A stretch of 64,000 nt of DNA from Rhynchopus sp. YZ270_cl-10 (GCA_964035575.1 OZ037839.1:806001-870000), one strand, 5' to 3'; counted from the stretch's first letter, positions 16,801 to 27,317 are shown. Notes: generated by a model from the letters alone, not told the origin. Numbers and translations: made by a program.

Positions 16801-19573
16801 AAGCCATCGCGATCGGGGCAGGTGCCTTGACCAAGAACAGCTTGGCGTAAAGGTCGTCTGTGGTGACGTCGTTTGTGTACTTCAGGTTGGTGTAGTTGGG
16901 GATGACGATGGGGTGGTTTGCGGCATCGGCAAAAGCGTTGGCAATGGTGGAGCGTACGTTCATGATGCCCTGGGCCCAGCGTTGTGAGTCCTCTGGCGTC
17001 ATGCTGTCGGGGTTGGCGCTGACGTAGGAGTCGATCTTGTTTGCGACCTTCGACAGAGAGTGCTTGAGCTGTTTGATTCTCTCGTCCGGTGCGTTGAAGA
17101 GTTGGTGCTGTGCGGCGGCATGCCCCTGAATGCGCTTCACCATGCTGTCTCTGTCAAGGTTGGGGTTTAAAAAAAGGGCGCAAAACAAGAAGTGCGAATC
17201 AGCCCTCGAATTTGGTGTGGGGTAAAAAAAGGTGCGCAAGAAGTGTGAAACACCTTCAGCCACACCAAGGGTGGTAGTGTCACCCTTTTGTTGGGATAAG
17301 GATAGTGGCTCAGTGTGGCTTTTGGACAGTATGTTGATTTAACAGAAAAAAACGGTCGAAAAACGACGTGATTTGCAGAGAGAGGGTTTGAGGGAAACCC
17401 AATAGCAACACTGCTGAGGCAGCGAAGAGAAATAGTAACTTCTGGCACTACGTGGAATGGAGCTTGCAATGGAGGGAGGGAGGGAGGGAGGGGCATACTT
17501 GTGCCCATCGAGTTCAGCCTTGAGCTGGTCGATGGAGGACACACAGTTGTCGATCTGCTGCTGGTGGTAGTCGTCGATGTTCTGGTGCACCTCCTCCAAC
17601 GTCAGTTTCGAGTCATCAAGCTTCCCACTCACGGTTCCTGCGCGCATCTGTGTTGTGGTAGTGTGGTGTTGTGTGTGGGGTTAATGAAAACGACTTGGTT
17701 GGTTCTCTCTGTATTGCTTTGGCTTTATGCTGTTTTTTTGCCAAAAAAAAAGGAGGGCATTGCTGTTTATGTTGCAAAATGAACCCCATTTCTTTGTTTG
17801 TTGTTTGTGGTTTGTTGCATCGCATCGCATCATTCTTGCGCATGGGGGGATGATTTTTTTATGGAAAAAAGCGAAATGTGAAGTGCAGCAAGAAGACTAT
17901 GCTCAATGGAGTGTCAAATGTGGACATACCTGCCAGTCCTGCAGACCTGCACACTCCTTCCGTGCGGACTCGGCGAGAGGCATGAACGGGTGGTCCTGTG
18001 TGTGGGGAACGCATTTTGTTTTTTTTGCTTCAAAAAATTTAGAGAAAAAAATCAGAAAAATCAGATAGGTGATCGAGAAACTCCTCCCACCGCTTCCCTT
18101 TTTCTTCAGGTTCCTTTAAATAAGGACAAATAGAAGGAACACGATTTCAGAACCCTTTCTGTATTTTCTTTTTCTCGCAAAAAAAAACTACAAAAATAAC
18201 ACTACCTTATGAAACCCTGTAATATGGCAAAGCGAGCAGACCAGCGACTCGCAGTTCACGCACCAGAACTCTACGGGCCTTTCTGGATGCGCCGCGCACT
18301 TGAGAAGAGGCTCGAACCCTTCTTCGTCAAAGTTCGACTCTGATGCGGGCTGTGCGGAGGGGTTGGAGACCCACCCGGGCCCCTTCCAGTTGGGCCATCT
18401 GTGGAGCTGCGAGGGGTCGATGAGGAGAGGTTCGTTCTTGAGGTTCGTTTCTGTTTCGTAGGCTATCTGGTTTGCGTAGGGCAGCGTGGCGCCTGTGGGT
18501 GGTCCGAGGATGTCAAGCGGTGTGGCCCGGAAGTCCACTTCGCTGGGTGTTTCGTCGGTCAGCATCGGGCGAACGTCTGGTTTTGGGTCTTCTTCTACCT
18601 TTGGTGCAGCCGAGACAGCGTTGGTGCCGTACTTCGCAGTGAACTCCTGCAGCAGTCTTGCGCGCTCGAGAGGGTTGAACGCTAAATAGAGTAGCACCTT
18701 TTCGAAGGTGAGTGGCGTGCATGTGGCAACGTCCGCTTCACTCAAACCGCAGGCCGCCAGGCGCTCTGTCAGAGCAGGCCACAGCGACGCATCCACCCGC
18801 ATCCCCAGCTCCGGGTACGGAATATTCGGCTCGACAGCAGCCGGCTTCTCCTTCTCCTTCTCCTTTGGCTTCTCCTTTTCCTTTTCCTTTTCCTTAGGCG
18901 GGTCGGTCCGCTCCGACTCTGGAGAGCGCAGCTGCTGCAGTGCATTGTCGAAGTCCTTCTGCCTCTCATCAGGTACATGCGAGCGCAGCACCTTAAGCAC
19001 GTCGTCCATCTGCTGGATCTCCTTTTCCATGAGGCCCTGTGTGTCGCGCAGCACGTCGTCGTCCTGCAGGCCCGTCACCGACGTCGTAAGCTCCGCATAG
19101 GTCACAGGCTCGGGAGGAGTGGGCACCGGGTCCTCCTCCACCACCGGCTCCGGTACAGCGGGGACCGGTTCTACAGGGGCTGCTACTGCTGGCACAACTG
19201 GGGCTGCAGGCTGTGGCTGTCCTGGTTGCAACAACACCGACAGCGGGGCTCCACCGAACGGAGGCTGGGAAGCTGGCACCCCCGCCCCCGGCTGGCCCGG
19301 AGGTGGCTGCTGCACGACAGGGAGAACAGCCGAGGCTGGTGCTGCGACGGGCTGTGCGGGCTGTGTAGGTTGTGCAGGCTGTGCTGCAGCAGGCACTGCG
19401 GGCTGGGTTGCTGCGGGCGCATGAGCCTCGACATTGGGGTTCTTATGGTACTGCACCTTGCGACACGACGTGCAGAACGTGTCCGTCCCCTTCCTCGTCC
19501 GCCACGAAGGGTGGTTAAACAACTTCTTGGTATCGCATACTGAGCAGTTGAAGGTTGCCCCTGCTGCAGCCAT
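13851..19573 (-). CDS. Zinc-ribbon / B-box / SPRY / coiled-coil protein, six exons (TRIM-like without RING)
   Basis: My model joins exons 19573-18206, 17995-17930, 17647-17499, 17150-16196, 15254-15145 and 14439-13851, giving 3237 nt and 1078 residues with no internal stop. All introns are gt..ag (donors gtagtg, gtatgt, gtatgc, gtatgt, gtatac). Residues 10-37 form a CxxC-x20-CxxC ribbon. Residues 50-170 are Pro/Ala/Gln-rich, followed by a Lys/Glu block. A B-box has ligands C426, H429, C438, C441, C446, C449 and H455. Its last histidine (458) appears only after splicing to exon 2, which strongly supports that intron. A helical linker is followed by a SPRY domain (about 700-840) and a long Gln-rich coiled coil in exon 6. 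TRIM-family proteins use B-box and SPRY for assembly and target binding; no RING is seen, so ligase activity is not implied. The exon 4/5 join is the least certain. Confidence 0.82.
14786..15119. repeat. Dispersed repeat R2, copy inside intron 5
   Basis: About 334 bp that recurs at 31581-31744 (partial) and at 54901-55013 plus 56196-56414, where it is split by another insertion. It starts ttttatttttcctt and ends tcttgttca. It contains ggttctatgat..ggaacc, a possible small hairpin. No coding potential recognised. Confidence 0.85.
15255..16195 (-). other. Intron 4 of the B-box/SPRY gene, carrying LINE relics
   Basis: 941 bp with donor gtatgt and acceptor cactag. On the plus strand, 15362-15420 matches the 3' end of the full LINE at 40700-40760 (shared gtccgttttcgatgcatg). 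At about 15500-15610 a plus-strand frame reads LLVKGIPKTTHPDDVITALN, which resembles the RRM-like part of LINE ORF1 proteins. It is short, so the ORF1 reading is tentative. Confidence 0.5.
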
Positions 19574-19737
19574 GCTGTCCCCTTGTGTGTGGTGTTGGCT
19601 TTCACCTGCAGGGGTGGTGTGTGTTGAGGGAAAAGGAGGTCAATGCCATACTGTCATAGGATAGGACATTACAGAGCATAGTGAGATGTCGCAGAGAATT
19701 TCGGAGAAAATCAATACGATTCTGATAGAAATTGACA

Positions 19738-19798
19738 GTGGAGAGATTGCGCGACTGTGGCAACACCGAGGCAACTACACCACTCCAACAATTTATCA
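19738..19798 (+). repeat. 61-bp dispersed repeat with A-rich 3' end, copy 1
   Basis: Shares gcaactacac(c/t)actccaac and acaatttatca with 25579-25640. Both copies have the same strand and are followed by A-rich DNA, as expected of a short retroposed sequence. No Pol III box recognised. Confidence 0.7.
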
Positions 19799-19892
19799 GA
19801 AAAAGAAGAAGAAAAAACAAAGAGTGGAGGAGAGAGGCTGCATTAATAGGTTAGTTGACGCCACGGGTCGGTTTAGGAATTTTCTGGGAAAT

Positions 19893-20003
19893 CCTGTTCC
19901 GTACCATCCCGTACCGCCCTCGAACTCTCCCAAATCCCCCCATACCGTCCCATACCCTCCCGTACCCTCCCACACTCCGTCCCATACCGTCCCGTACCGC
20001 CCC
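19893..20003. repeat. Degenerate CCCGTACC/CCCATACC minisatellite
   Basis: Repeated pyrimidine-rich units of about 10 bp with the core cccgtacc or cccatacc, ending before an unrelated cggtgtggg stretch. It lies upstream of the B-box gene start on the minus strand. Confidence 0.7.
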
Positions 20004-20159
20004 CCTAATCGGTGTGGGAGTTGCTCTCTTTTGCGTGCGAATTGTACACGAGAACTGCAAACCGGGCCGGTCTGGGTTTGAGGTATACGGAAAGGCCATA
20101 TTTTGTGAATTTGCAGCTGGACGACGGCAAATTGACCCCACTACAGCGCGGACAGATTC

Positions 20160-20345
20160 CGGAAATGCCAATCGCGGTATGTTTTGGGGCTGAAAATTTT
20201 TCACCTGAAAATTTTTTTGAGCAGCATTTTTTGGCCGAAAATGGGCCCCAGCTATTAGTGACTGGGCTCATATTTTCAAAAATTTAAGTGGTCAAAAAAT
20301 TGTCCAATTTTCGACATCGACCCCACCACTTTCTGGACGGATTCC
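20160..20345 (-). mobile_element. Fragment of the hAT-like repeat family, reverse orientation
   Basis: The reverse complement matches the sequence around the insertion site of the foldback element at 56803-58092 and the segment at 38972-39115. It contains the repeated motif ggattccggaaatgcca. In this copy the site equivalent to the 56803 insertion is uninterrupted, so it serves as an empty-site reference. Confidence 0.7.
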
Positions 20346-20525
20346 GGAAATGCCAAAAAACTGTGTTTTGGGTCACCCGTTTTTGGGGCCCCTGAGGCGA
20401 TTTTATATAAAAAACCCACAGGATCACCCTGTTCCCACAACTTTTTTTCAAGAAAAACTTTTTTTTTTGCGCGCGCGCGCATTTTTTTTTCAGGGTCAGC
20501 GAGCGGGAAACGAAAAAAAGAAAAG

Positions 20526-20568
20526 TTTATAAGATGATCCTAAGCCTCTCGTGCTCAGTCACCTTATC
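20526..20568 (-). repeat. Dispersed hairpin tail, copy 2, at the 3' end of a LINE fragment
   Basis: The same hairpin as 13301-13338, with one substitution in the stem arm. It starts eight bases past the stop of the LINE C-terminal frame at 20576, which links the tail to that LINE family. Confidence 0.7.
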
Positions 20569-20575
20569 ATATTCG

Positions 20576-21898
20576 TTATCGCACAGCTTCAGCTGCGCTG
20601 GCTTCTACAAGTTTGTTGTCAGGGATGATGTCATTTCCCCAGCCGGAGTTCGTAATTTTGGCACGTACGATGACGTGTTCGAGCATGTGCATAGTGTAGC
20701 GCGGGTACGTAAAAACTGGGCGACGGTCGTAGCCAATAAGTCCGGGTGCGCCAATGGACCGGAGGCCCCGTGAGGAGGAGATGGCAGATGCGGGAAATGG
20801 GTTTTGAATCCCAAGGGCTTTGCACAGGCGGTGAAGCTTGTTGAGCAATGTGCGCAAGGCGGCGGCCCGTTCTCTAATGTTAGAGGTTGGCCGGAGAACG
20901 TAGATCCTGTGGAAAATTTCCAGGTCAATGGCAAGTTCCACGCATGTCACAGGCAGGTTGGCGGTGCTCCATTTCAGGGAGGAGGCCCATAGGAGCATTT
21001 GCTTCAGTTCGCGGCGCTTCTGCTTGCATCTCGGATCATCGTCCTTCCCAAAGAAAGGGGCGAGCTGCCGGTAGATGGCCTCCTGGTATGGGGGCGCATC
21101 GAACACTTCAAAGTCCATACGCCATGGGTGGCGTGCAGGCGCTGTGGTCGTCCGCGAGGACAGGTGATCATCTACTGCGGTGGTGACGTCCAGCAGGTAT
21201 CTCTGCATGTCGGTTACTACGTGCTTGGGCGTGTTCGTGGGAGCTATGCCATGCATAGCCAGGCAACTCGGGGTGTTCGGGCCGATCCTGTCGAGGAGAG
21301 GGCGGTGCGCTTCCTTCACGTTAGCAGACACAGTGTGCGGGCAAGTCCACAGCAGGTGCTTCGCCAGCCCGGAGGTTGGTGTGAGGCATAAGGGGCACTG
21401 ATTCACTTCGAGGTGTATGCCACCTCTCTTTGTTGACTCGTATAGGCACAGCACCGTAGGGTGCGCGTAGAGTATCCCATCGCAGATGATACGTCGGAGG
21501 CGGTAAGCTAGCAGGGGGTGGGACCACTGCAGTTGGTCGTGCAGGTACGTGGTGTCGGCGAGGTTGACACCGTATTGAGCGCCGTCGTAAGTCGGTCTGT
21601 CCAAGGCAAGATCTGTGAACTTCTGTCGTCGGACGATTTCGCGAATGGCGTGGTGTCGTTCACCTGGCGCGAGAAGACCTAGGGCGTGTGTCTTCTCTTC
21701 TTCCACGGGGGCACTCGAGAGCTCCGTAACGGTTGTTAGGTCGTCACACCATCTCACGCCTGTCAGTATGCTAGTGGAGGTCATGTTGCCGACCGGCCCG
21801 TGGGGGCGGAAGTCCCAGCCTCCTCCTGCGTTGTACCTCTTGTGTATCGACAGGCATCGTTCTCTCAGTGTTGCGTCAAATGCTATGTGGTCAAGCAC
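20576..21898 (-). pseudogene. 5'-truncated LINE: C-terminal domain only
   Basis: A 440-residue open frame with no endonuclease or reverse transcriptase motif. It carries NQCPLC..HLLWTC, a CCHC-type zinc motif equivalent to CPYC..HMWWEC in the full LINE at 40700-46195. It then reads WASSLKWSTANLPVTCVELA and RGLRSIGAPGLIGYDRRPVF, which align with YWLGGLRWSNEAGREVSHME and LTSFGAHGLAGIDCRPVF of that element. It lacks the duplicated Cys/His modules found at the end of the full LINE, so it belongs to a related but distinct family. Truncation from the 5' side is the usual outcome of target-primed reverse transcription. The frame is still open over 1.3 kb, suggesting a fairly recent insertion. I saw no clear target duplication. 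Confidence 0.8.
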
Positions 21899-22026
21899 TA
21901 GTTTTCTTGGTGTGGCACCTCACATGCTTGTTTGCATACCACCCTGACCAGTGGTATACAAAATTTTGGCTCCTAACTTAGAACCCAAAACTCAAAAATG
22001 TTCGAAAACGTCTCTATTTGCGTTTT

Positions 22027-22240
22027 TGGAATCCGTCCGCACTGTGGTGGGGTCAATTTGCAGAATTGGGCAAGTTCTTGGTTTTTGTTAAAATGAGTAC
22101 GGTGCCAGTGTGATGTTAGTGTAGAGAACAAGTTTTCTAAGAAACCCCCTCATAGCACCTCCGGCACGCGGCCTGGTGCGCCCTCTATGTTTTGTTCAGA
22201 AAACATCAAAATCCCCGCTCCTTGCACAATCTGGAAGAAA
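22027..22240 (+). repeat. Dispersed repeat related to the hAT-like family
   Basis: Shares about 200 bp with 58349-58570, including tcaatttgcagaattgggca, tgatgttagtgtagagaac and ccggcacgcggcctggtgcg. It begins with atccgtccgc, the motif repeated in the other hAT-like copies. Confidence 0.8.
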
Positions 22241-22289
22241 GCTTTTAAACAAGGCAGGCGGTTCACACCCGCCCGGCGAATCACGCGAT

Positions 22290-22329
22290 AGAAGTCATGT
22301 GGCAAATGGAAATTTGCCACATGACTTCT
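22290..22329. terminator. Perfect 18-bp stem hairpin just 3' of the cyclase gene
   Basis: Two perfectly complementary 18-nt arms (agaagtcatgtggcaaat and its complement) around the 4-nt loop ggaa. It lies 50 nt past the stop of the minus-strand cyclase-domain gene in an AT-rich 3' flank. It could be a 3' UTR structure or the remains of a tiny inverted-repeat element. The terminator label is a guess. Confidence 0.5.
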
Positions 22330-22379
22330 AAATCACTACTAAAAATCACTAAAAAATATTTATCCACATATTTATTTAC

Positions 22380-24134
22380 CTAAACAGAATTATCAACAAA
22401 GATTGAATCCTTCTTGCATTGTCTCCTGCAGGTCACAGGCAAGTACAGAACATCACAGCCCCCAGAAGACGCAACCACGTTCACAGGCGTGTGTGCTGGT
22501 TCCTTCCTCTCAACTGCCGCAACATCTTCTGCAGAGCACTCTCCCCTCATGAAGCTGCGCACTGCCAAGTTGTAGTCCTCCCAGTCCTTCTTCCCGCCAA
22601 CCACGTACATCCACTCCTCCACCACTGAGGCTGCCCTCCCTCCTTTCGGAACAACCAACTCAGCAACAACCTCCGCATCACAGCCGGCAGCAAGCTCGAT
22701 CTTGCAGGGGATCAGACGCAGTTGGTGTTCGCACTCACCGTCGCTGAAGCAGAGGCGGTTGCACAGCACACTGCACCCCAACACACGGCCGGCACGTGCC
22801 AGCACGTTCACGTCACGAGCAAGTGTGCCCACCATGCTGAAGCGGCGCATCACTTCACACCCCATGTCACCACACAGCACCTTCCCAGTCGCAACTCCCA
22901 TGTTCACATGTGGTGCGATGTTGTTGTCATCACCACGCAGCAGCAATGTGGCAGCGTGCAGTGCTGAGGTTGCGTGTGGTGCACACTGTTTTGATGTGTT
23001 GAACGAGCAGTGGATCCTGTCCCCAACAAAGACGTCCACCATCCCACGACGCAAGTCTGTTGCCTGCAACATCTTCAGAAGAAGAGTTGTGAACAGGTCG
23101 GAGAAGCGCGCACTGTCCTCCTCCAAGCGGTGCAACGTGTCTTTGATGTTCAGTGTCAGCAGTGTTGCCCTTGTTGAGGACAGACCCAGTGGCTGAACAC
23201 ACGTCGGCTGTAAAGCGGCCCTTGAGCTGTTCTGTGACACTGTTGTGTCGGAGTCACACTCAGAATCATCCTTCGCTTCCTCCTTGTCAAAAGGCAGACA
23301 CGTCTGCGGGAGGTATGCCTTGTACTTCCGCAGGTTCTCCTCTATACTCTGCAGTGCGTCCCTCATCCCCTCAGGCAGCGCAGCCTCGTGAACCTTCAGC
23401 ATCTCCGCAACCCCCTCCACGTCGTACCCCGCAAGCAGCGACGCGATCTCCTGCACAGTGCTGATCGTCCGCTCCATTGTTGCCTGCTCCTTCAGGATCG
23501 CCCTTGCAAACCCTCTCGTTGCGATGAAGTCAATCACGAACACCATCACCGCACCCAAGGTGATAGTGGCAGAAGGTATGGCACACGGGAGCTTATCACA
23601 GTTGGCCCTCTCCTCAAAGTAAGCCCTCCTCCCGAACTCACCACCCTGCGGCACAAGACCAGGTAGGTCGAAGATGCCAAACCTGAAGGACTCCTCCACA
23701 GTCATGACAGCCATCCACACAAGCACAACACACACCAACCCAGCAGTGTAACGTGTGGGCACCTGCATCACAAGCAACATATCCACAACGAGCACCAGTG
23801 GTGCCCAGTATGTATCACCGTTGCAGCGAGCAATCAGATCGGCACTCAATATTATCAACGCAATCACATAACAAACACCAACCACGACAGGTGTCGTCAA
23901 CTTCTTCTTGCACAAGGTGTGCAACACCGAGAGCAGTGACGTGACCACCCCTGTAATCGTGGACCAGCGACGCAGCCCGCCGTATTGGTAACCGGTTGCC
24001 GAGAAGAACATCATAAATACAAGCAATGTGCAGCTGACCGCAAAGAACAGCTCACGCTTCCTCCCCTCCTTTGCGTCAAGTGTGCCATCCAGCGTCAGTG
24101 CACTCCCAATGTAACGTGGCCACCGCAGCTTCAT
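22380..24134 (-). CDS. Multi-pass membrane protein with class III nucleotide cyclase-like domain
   Basis: From the first in-frame ATG at 24134 the protein has 584 residues. The frame stays open to 24305 and the extra residues (WTPEEREKVDQAAVAFL) look coding, so an upstream exon ending at an AG near 24230 is likely but not located. Five or six hydrophobic segments fill about residues 20-240, then a helical linker with an acidic stretch, then a cyclase-like domain at about 320-500. Recognisable parts are VFVGDRIHCSFN (second metal Asp region), GVATGKVLCGDMG and SMVGTLARDVNVLARA (nucleotide-binding Asn region). The first metal-binding Asp position reads Asn-Ile-Lys, so catalysis is doubtful. Class III cyclases make cAMP or cGMP; this one may be a regulatory relative. 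The layout resembles the cyclase-like membrane proteins expanded in free-living flagellates. Confidence 0.75.
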   Translation of the reverse strand: MKLRWPRYIGSALTLDGTLDAKEGRKRELFFAVSCTLLVFMMFFSATGYQYGGLRRWSTITGVVTSLLSVLHTLCKKKLTTPVVVGVCYVIALIILSADLIARCNGDTYWAPLVLVVDMLLVMQVPTRYTAGLVCVVLVWMAVMTVEESFRFGIFDLPGLVPQGGEFGRRAYFEERANCDKLPCAIPSATITLGAVMVFVIDFIATRGFARAILKEQATMERTISTVQEIASLLAGYDVEGVAEMLKVHEAALPEGMRDALQSIEENLRKYKAYLPQTCLPFDKEEAKDDSECDSDTTVSQNSSRAALQPTCVQPLGLSSTRATLLTLNIKDTLHRLEEDSARFSDLFTTLLLKMLQATDLRRGMVDVFVGDRIHCSFNTSKQCAPHATSALHAATLLLRGDDNNIAPHVNMGVATGKVLCGDMGCEVMRRFSMVGTLARDVNVLARAGRVLGCSVLCNRLCFSDGECEHQLRLIPCKIELAAGCDAEVVAELVVPKGGRAASVVEEWMYVVGGKKDWEDYNLAVRSFMRGECSAEDVAAVERKEPAHTPVNVVASSGGCDVLYLPVTCRRQCKKDSIFVDNSV

Positions 24135-25028
24135 TGCGACAACCCCAGCTGTCCGTGTCAAGAATGCGACAGCCGCTTGGTCGACCTTTTCCCTTTCTTC
24201 TGGTGTCCAAACTGTGTTTTTACCTGAGGGTGCATTTTGTGGTGAGGAAGATGAACATAAAGGCGGACAAATACACAACAGACGTTTTGTTGCTTTCACA
24301 ATCACATCACCGAGGTGTGGGTTGTGTCCTCAATGCAGGCCGACGCCTGCAACCACTTCACCTACTTCATGGTGATGACCAACGAAGCTGAAGACGCGGA
24401 GAAGAACCCGCAGGTGGCAGTGCTTGCACTGGTAGACAAGCTCGCCACAATAACCCTTTTTCACTCGTTTATCTCGTTCAAACCCGTAAACGAGGGGGGG
24501 GGGGAACAAAACATCGGGGGGGTGACCAAATTTTGAGATCCAAATCCTAGCGGAAGCCCTGGGGGGGAAAAAATTTAAGAGAGAAAAAAGGAAAGCCATA
24601 AACGAAGTCAGAACAGTAAAACAGATGCTCCGTTTTGGGTGAAATGGGAGGCCGAAAAACAAAGTTGCGCCAGATTTGCAACATTTTAGGAACGCCCAAT
24701 ATATTTTACTTAACACGACACTTTTGCATTCGCACAAAAGACACGATGAGAGGGTTACGCAACACACACGCTACACAGGTATGGGGGGCAGTGCGTTTGG
24801 CTGCCAAAGAACAGCTCGAGGTGGGGCTCATGACTCATGAAGGTTGCTGGATAGTATGGTTTTCTTATCTTCTATTTTTCCTGCATTTTTTATTCACTTC
24901 TTTTGTTTTGGTTGTTGTTAGATACGCTCAATCGCCTATCGAGTTCTGTGAATAGCACAGACAACTCCTTTTCATGTGTATCCATGGAAAGACAGTATCA
25001 TATGTGACCAGGCACTCCGCTAGGTACT

Positions 25029-25057
25029 AAAGTTCTGTTGATTGTCAACAGAACTTT
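25029..25057. repeat. Perfect 13-bp stem hairpin
   Basis: Arms aaagttctgttga and tcaacagaacttt around the loop ttg, followed by A-rich DNA. No function assigned. Confidence 0.6.
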
Positions 25058-25578
25058 TTGAAAATGGGGAAAAAAAGAAAAAAAAAAAAAGTTCTGCTAA
25101 GTGGTTCAGACCCGTTCTACCTGTCAAAAAAGCTCAGGAGAAGAAGATATGGAGAGGTGAGTGCTCAAACGTCCCAAAAAAGTCAAATTCGGGCGTTGGT
25201 AAAAAAAAAAGTTGCGTACCGTGCGCCTGCGGCGCAAGCATGTACCCCACCAACGTGGACCATCAACAGAATATTTTCAAAATCAGAAATCCTAGCGGAG
25301 AGCCTGTATGTGACACACAAAAAAAAAAAAATTGAAAAAAAGGTGTCGTTGAGAAAAAGCGAACAACGGACGCGCTGTGGGAACATAACGAGTGTTTCTC
25401 TGCGCATGATATTTTGTGGGGAAGAATAAAACATCGTGAAAAAAAGCTCGTTGCGTTCCCACTATCGTTTCCGCTGCGCTCTCATTAACGTTCCCACTCC
25501 ATTCGGTTTTCTCTTACTTAAGAAATAAGGGGAAATAAAAAGGGAAAAATACATTCATATACAGGGGAAAAATAAAAA

Positions 25579-25640
25579 GTGGAGATTGCACAACTGTGGC
25601 AACACAACCGAGGCAACTACACTACTCCAACAATTTATCA
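25579..25640 (+). repeat. Dispersed repeat with A-rich 3' end, copy 2
   Basis: Second copy of the sequence at 19738-19798, again on the plus strand and again followed by a poly-A-like run. Confidence 0.7.
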
Positions 25641-25766
25641 AAAAAAAATAAAAAAATCAGAACTCCTTATTCTCATTCTCACTAAGGAACAGCCCTGTAT
25701 CCATCCTCTCGCTTTTTTTGAAACTCCCAAAAGACCCTAAACCCCGAAAAGACCCTCCAACTGCCC

Positions 25767-27317
25767 TTACTTGTCATGTTCCTGCTTGTCCCCGCCCCCT
25801 AGTGCTTGCATCAAAGCTTCTCCTTCCTGTCCTGCTTTCAATGCAATACATTGTCTTGCATCTCCAGACACGTCTGCTTGTACTTCCTCAAAAGCTTCTA
25901 TCCGCACACCTCCGAACTGTTCCGTAAACCTTGCGTAAATCTCACGCACACGTACATAGAAGGTCTTCGTGAGTCCAGTGTCATGGTTCTTTTGGGCTTC
26001 ATTCGGGAGAGACATCTCGTGAATGTCGATGTTGCCTGGCAAGACGACTGTTGTGAGTGCGTTACAGTTGAGCAGGAAGTAACGCTGGATAATTGTGTCC
26101 CTGCCAAAACCTGACATGTCCAGCGTCGTCAAGGACGTGCAATCTTGCAAGAAAGATATATCAATCTGCGTAACATTGCTCATTCCTGAGAAGTCTGCTG
26201 TTGTCAACGCGGAGCACCCTTGCAACCAGCTTGGCTCAATCTCTGTGATGCTGTGCAACACTGATAAATCAACTGTTTTCAATGAAGAACAGTGACCAAG
26301 AAAGCAGTTCTTGATGTCTGTGGCACTCCCAAAAGCTGAAAGGTCGATACTTCCCAGCGAGGTGCAGATCGCAAGAAAGCTGTGCTCTACCTTTACAACT
26401 CTGTGCAGTGCTGATAAGTCAACCGTTTCCAACGAGGTGCAGCCCGCACAAAAGCAGTTCCCAATTTCCGTCACATTCGTCATCCCTGAGAAGCTGATGG
26501 TGGTCAACGACGAGCAGCCGGAGAGAAATCCGGAGCCGATCTTCGTGACACTGCCAAATGCCGACAAATCAATGATTGCCAACGAGGTGCAGTGCGACAG
26601 GAAGCTGTCCTCAATGTGCGTGATTCTGCGCCATCCTGAGATGTCAATCCTTTCCAACGACTGGCAGTTAAACAAGAAGTATGTACCAACCTCCGTCACA
26701 CTCGTCATATGGGATAAGTCAAGATTTGTGACGCCACTTTCACGGAGGAACGAGCTCCCTATCACCGTCACACCAGTGAACCCTGACACGTCAAGACTTG
26801 TCAACGATGGGCAGTCAAAGAGACAGAAACTCCCAATGTGCGTAACGTTGCACAATCCCGACAAGTCAACGGTTTCCAGCGACGCACACCCGGAGAGGAA
26901 GCCTTGCTCAATTCGTGTCACACCAGACACAGCAGAGAGATCAAGTGTCGCGAACGCTGTCTCCTGTAGGAAGCAGTTCGGAATAACAGTCGCAACCTCC
27001 GCCTGAAGAAGCAGAGAAGCCACCTCAGGATCCCTCACAGTCGCCAACCTCGCTTCGGAAATGTCTGTCTCACCCAAGGCACGAAGTGCTTCAACAGATT
27101 TGTACTTCGTCGACTTCGTCAATACGACTGTGTCTCCAGCACTCAGTTCTGTGATGTCCTCTCCTTCCTCCTTCCCTCCGAAGCCCATGCGGAAGCTGTC
27201 TTCGCACAACCCTGTTGCAGACGCCACCTTCTGCCGCATCGTCTCCGTTGTGTCGTTCTCACCCACCTCAATCACGAATTTGGTTTCATCATCGTATCCC
27301 TGCACACACAGTTCCAT
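25767..27317 (-). CDS. Ubl-LRR family protein 1
   Basis: 516 residues from the ATG at 27317; the frame stays open upstream but has no earlier ATG, and all family members begin MELCVQGYD. Residues 1-72 have a ubiquitin-like pattern (beta strand, DTTETMRQKV helix, GDTVVL final strand). A conserved linker (LGETDISEARL..DPEVASLLLQAEVATVIP) leads to about 13 repeats of 25 residues with the form SLxxIDLSxxxxVTxIGxxFLxxC. This is close to the LRR_5/BspA-like class. No signal peptide or membrane segment is seen, so it is probably intracellular. The variable residues relative to paralogs cluster around IGxxFLxxC. The C-terminus ends at GGGDKQEHDK without the FG-rich tail of members 4 and 6, so the tail may have been lost. 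Function unknown; a recognition role is inferred. Confidence 0.85.
   Translation of the reverse strand: MELCVQGYDDETKFVIEVGENDTTETMRQKVASATGLCEDSFRMGFGGKEEGEDITELSAGDTVVLTKSTKYKSVEALRALGETDISEARLATVRDPEVASLLLQAEVATVIPNCFLQETAFATLDLSAVSGVTRIEQGFLSGCASLETVDLSGLCNVTHIGSFCLFDCPSLTSLDVSGFTGVTVIGSSFLRESGVTNLDLSHMTSVTEVGTYFLFNCQSLERIDISGWRRITHIEDSFLSHCTSLAIIDLSAFGSVTKIGSGFLSGCSSLTTISFSGMTNVTEIGNCFCAGCTSLETVDLSALHRVVKVEHSFLAICTSLGSIDLSAFGSATDIKNCFLGHCSSLKTVDLSVLHSITEIEPSWLQGCSALTTADFSGMSNVTQIDISFLQDCTSLTTLDMSGFGRDTIIQRYFLLNCNALTTVVLPGNIDIHEMSLPNEAQKNHDTGLTKTFYVRVREIYARFTEQFGGVRIEAFEEVQADVSGDARQCIALKAGQEGEALMQALGGGDKQEHDK

Larger units (their letters stand above)
24306..25766. other. Intergenic stretch, no recognised gene
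   Basis: About 1.4 kb. A plus-strand frame near 24335-24450 (reading NEAEDAEKNPQVAVLALVDK) looks protein-like but matches nothing I know and is too short to call. The rest is A/T-rich and holds a 13-bp perfect hairpin at 25029-25057 and a retroposed-looking repeat at 25579-25640. Confidence 0.5.

Noticed and set aside
20012-20287. Overlapping short frames on both strands
   Set aside because: They fall in dispersed repeat sequence of the hAT-like family and have no coding signature.
22250-22275. T-arm-like ggcggttcacacccgcc, a possible tRNA
   Set aside because: The loop base equivalent to the invariant A58 is wrong, and no anticodon or acceptor stem is found nearby.
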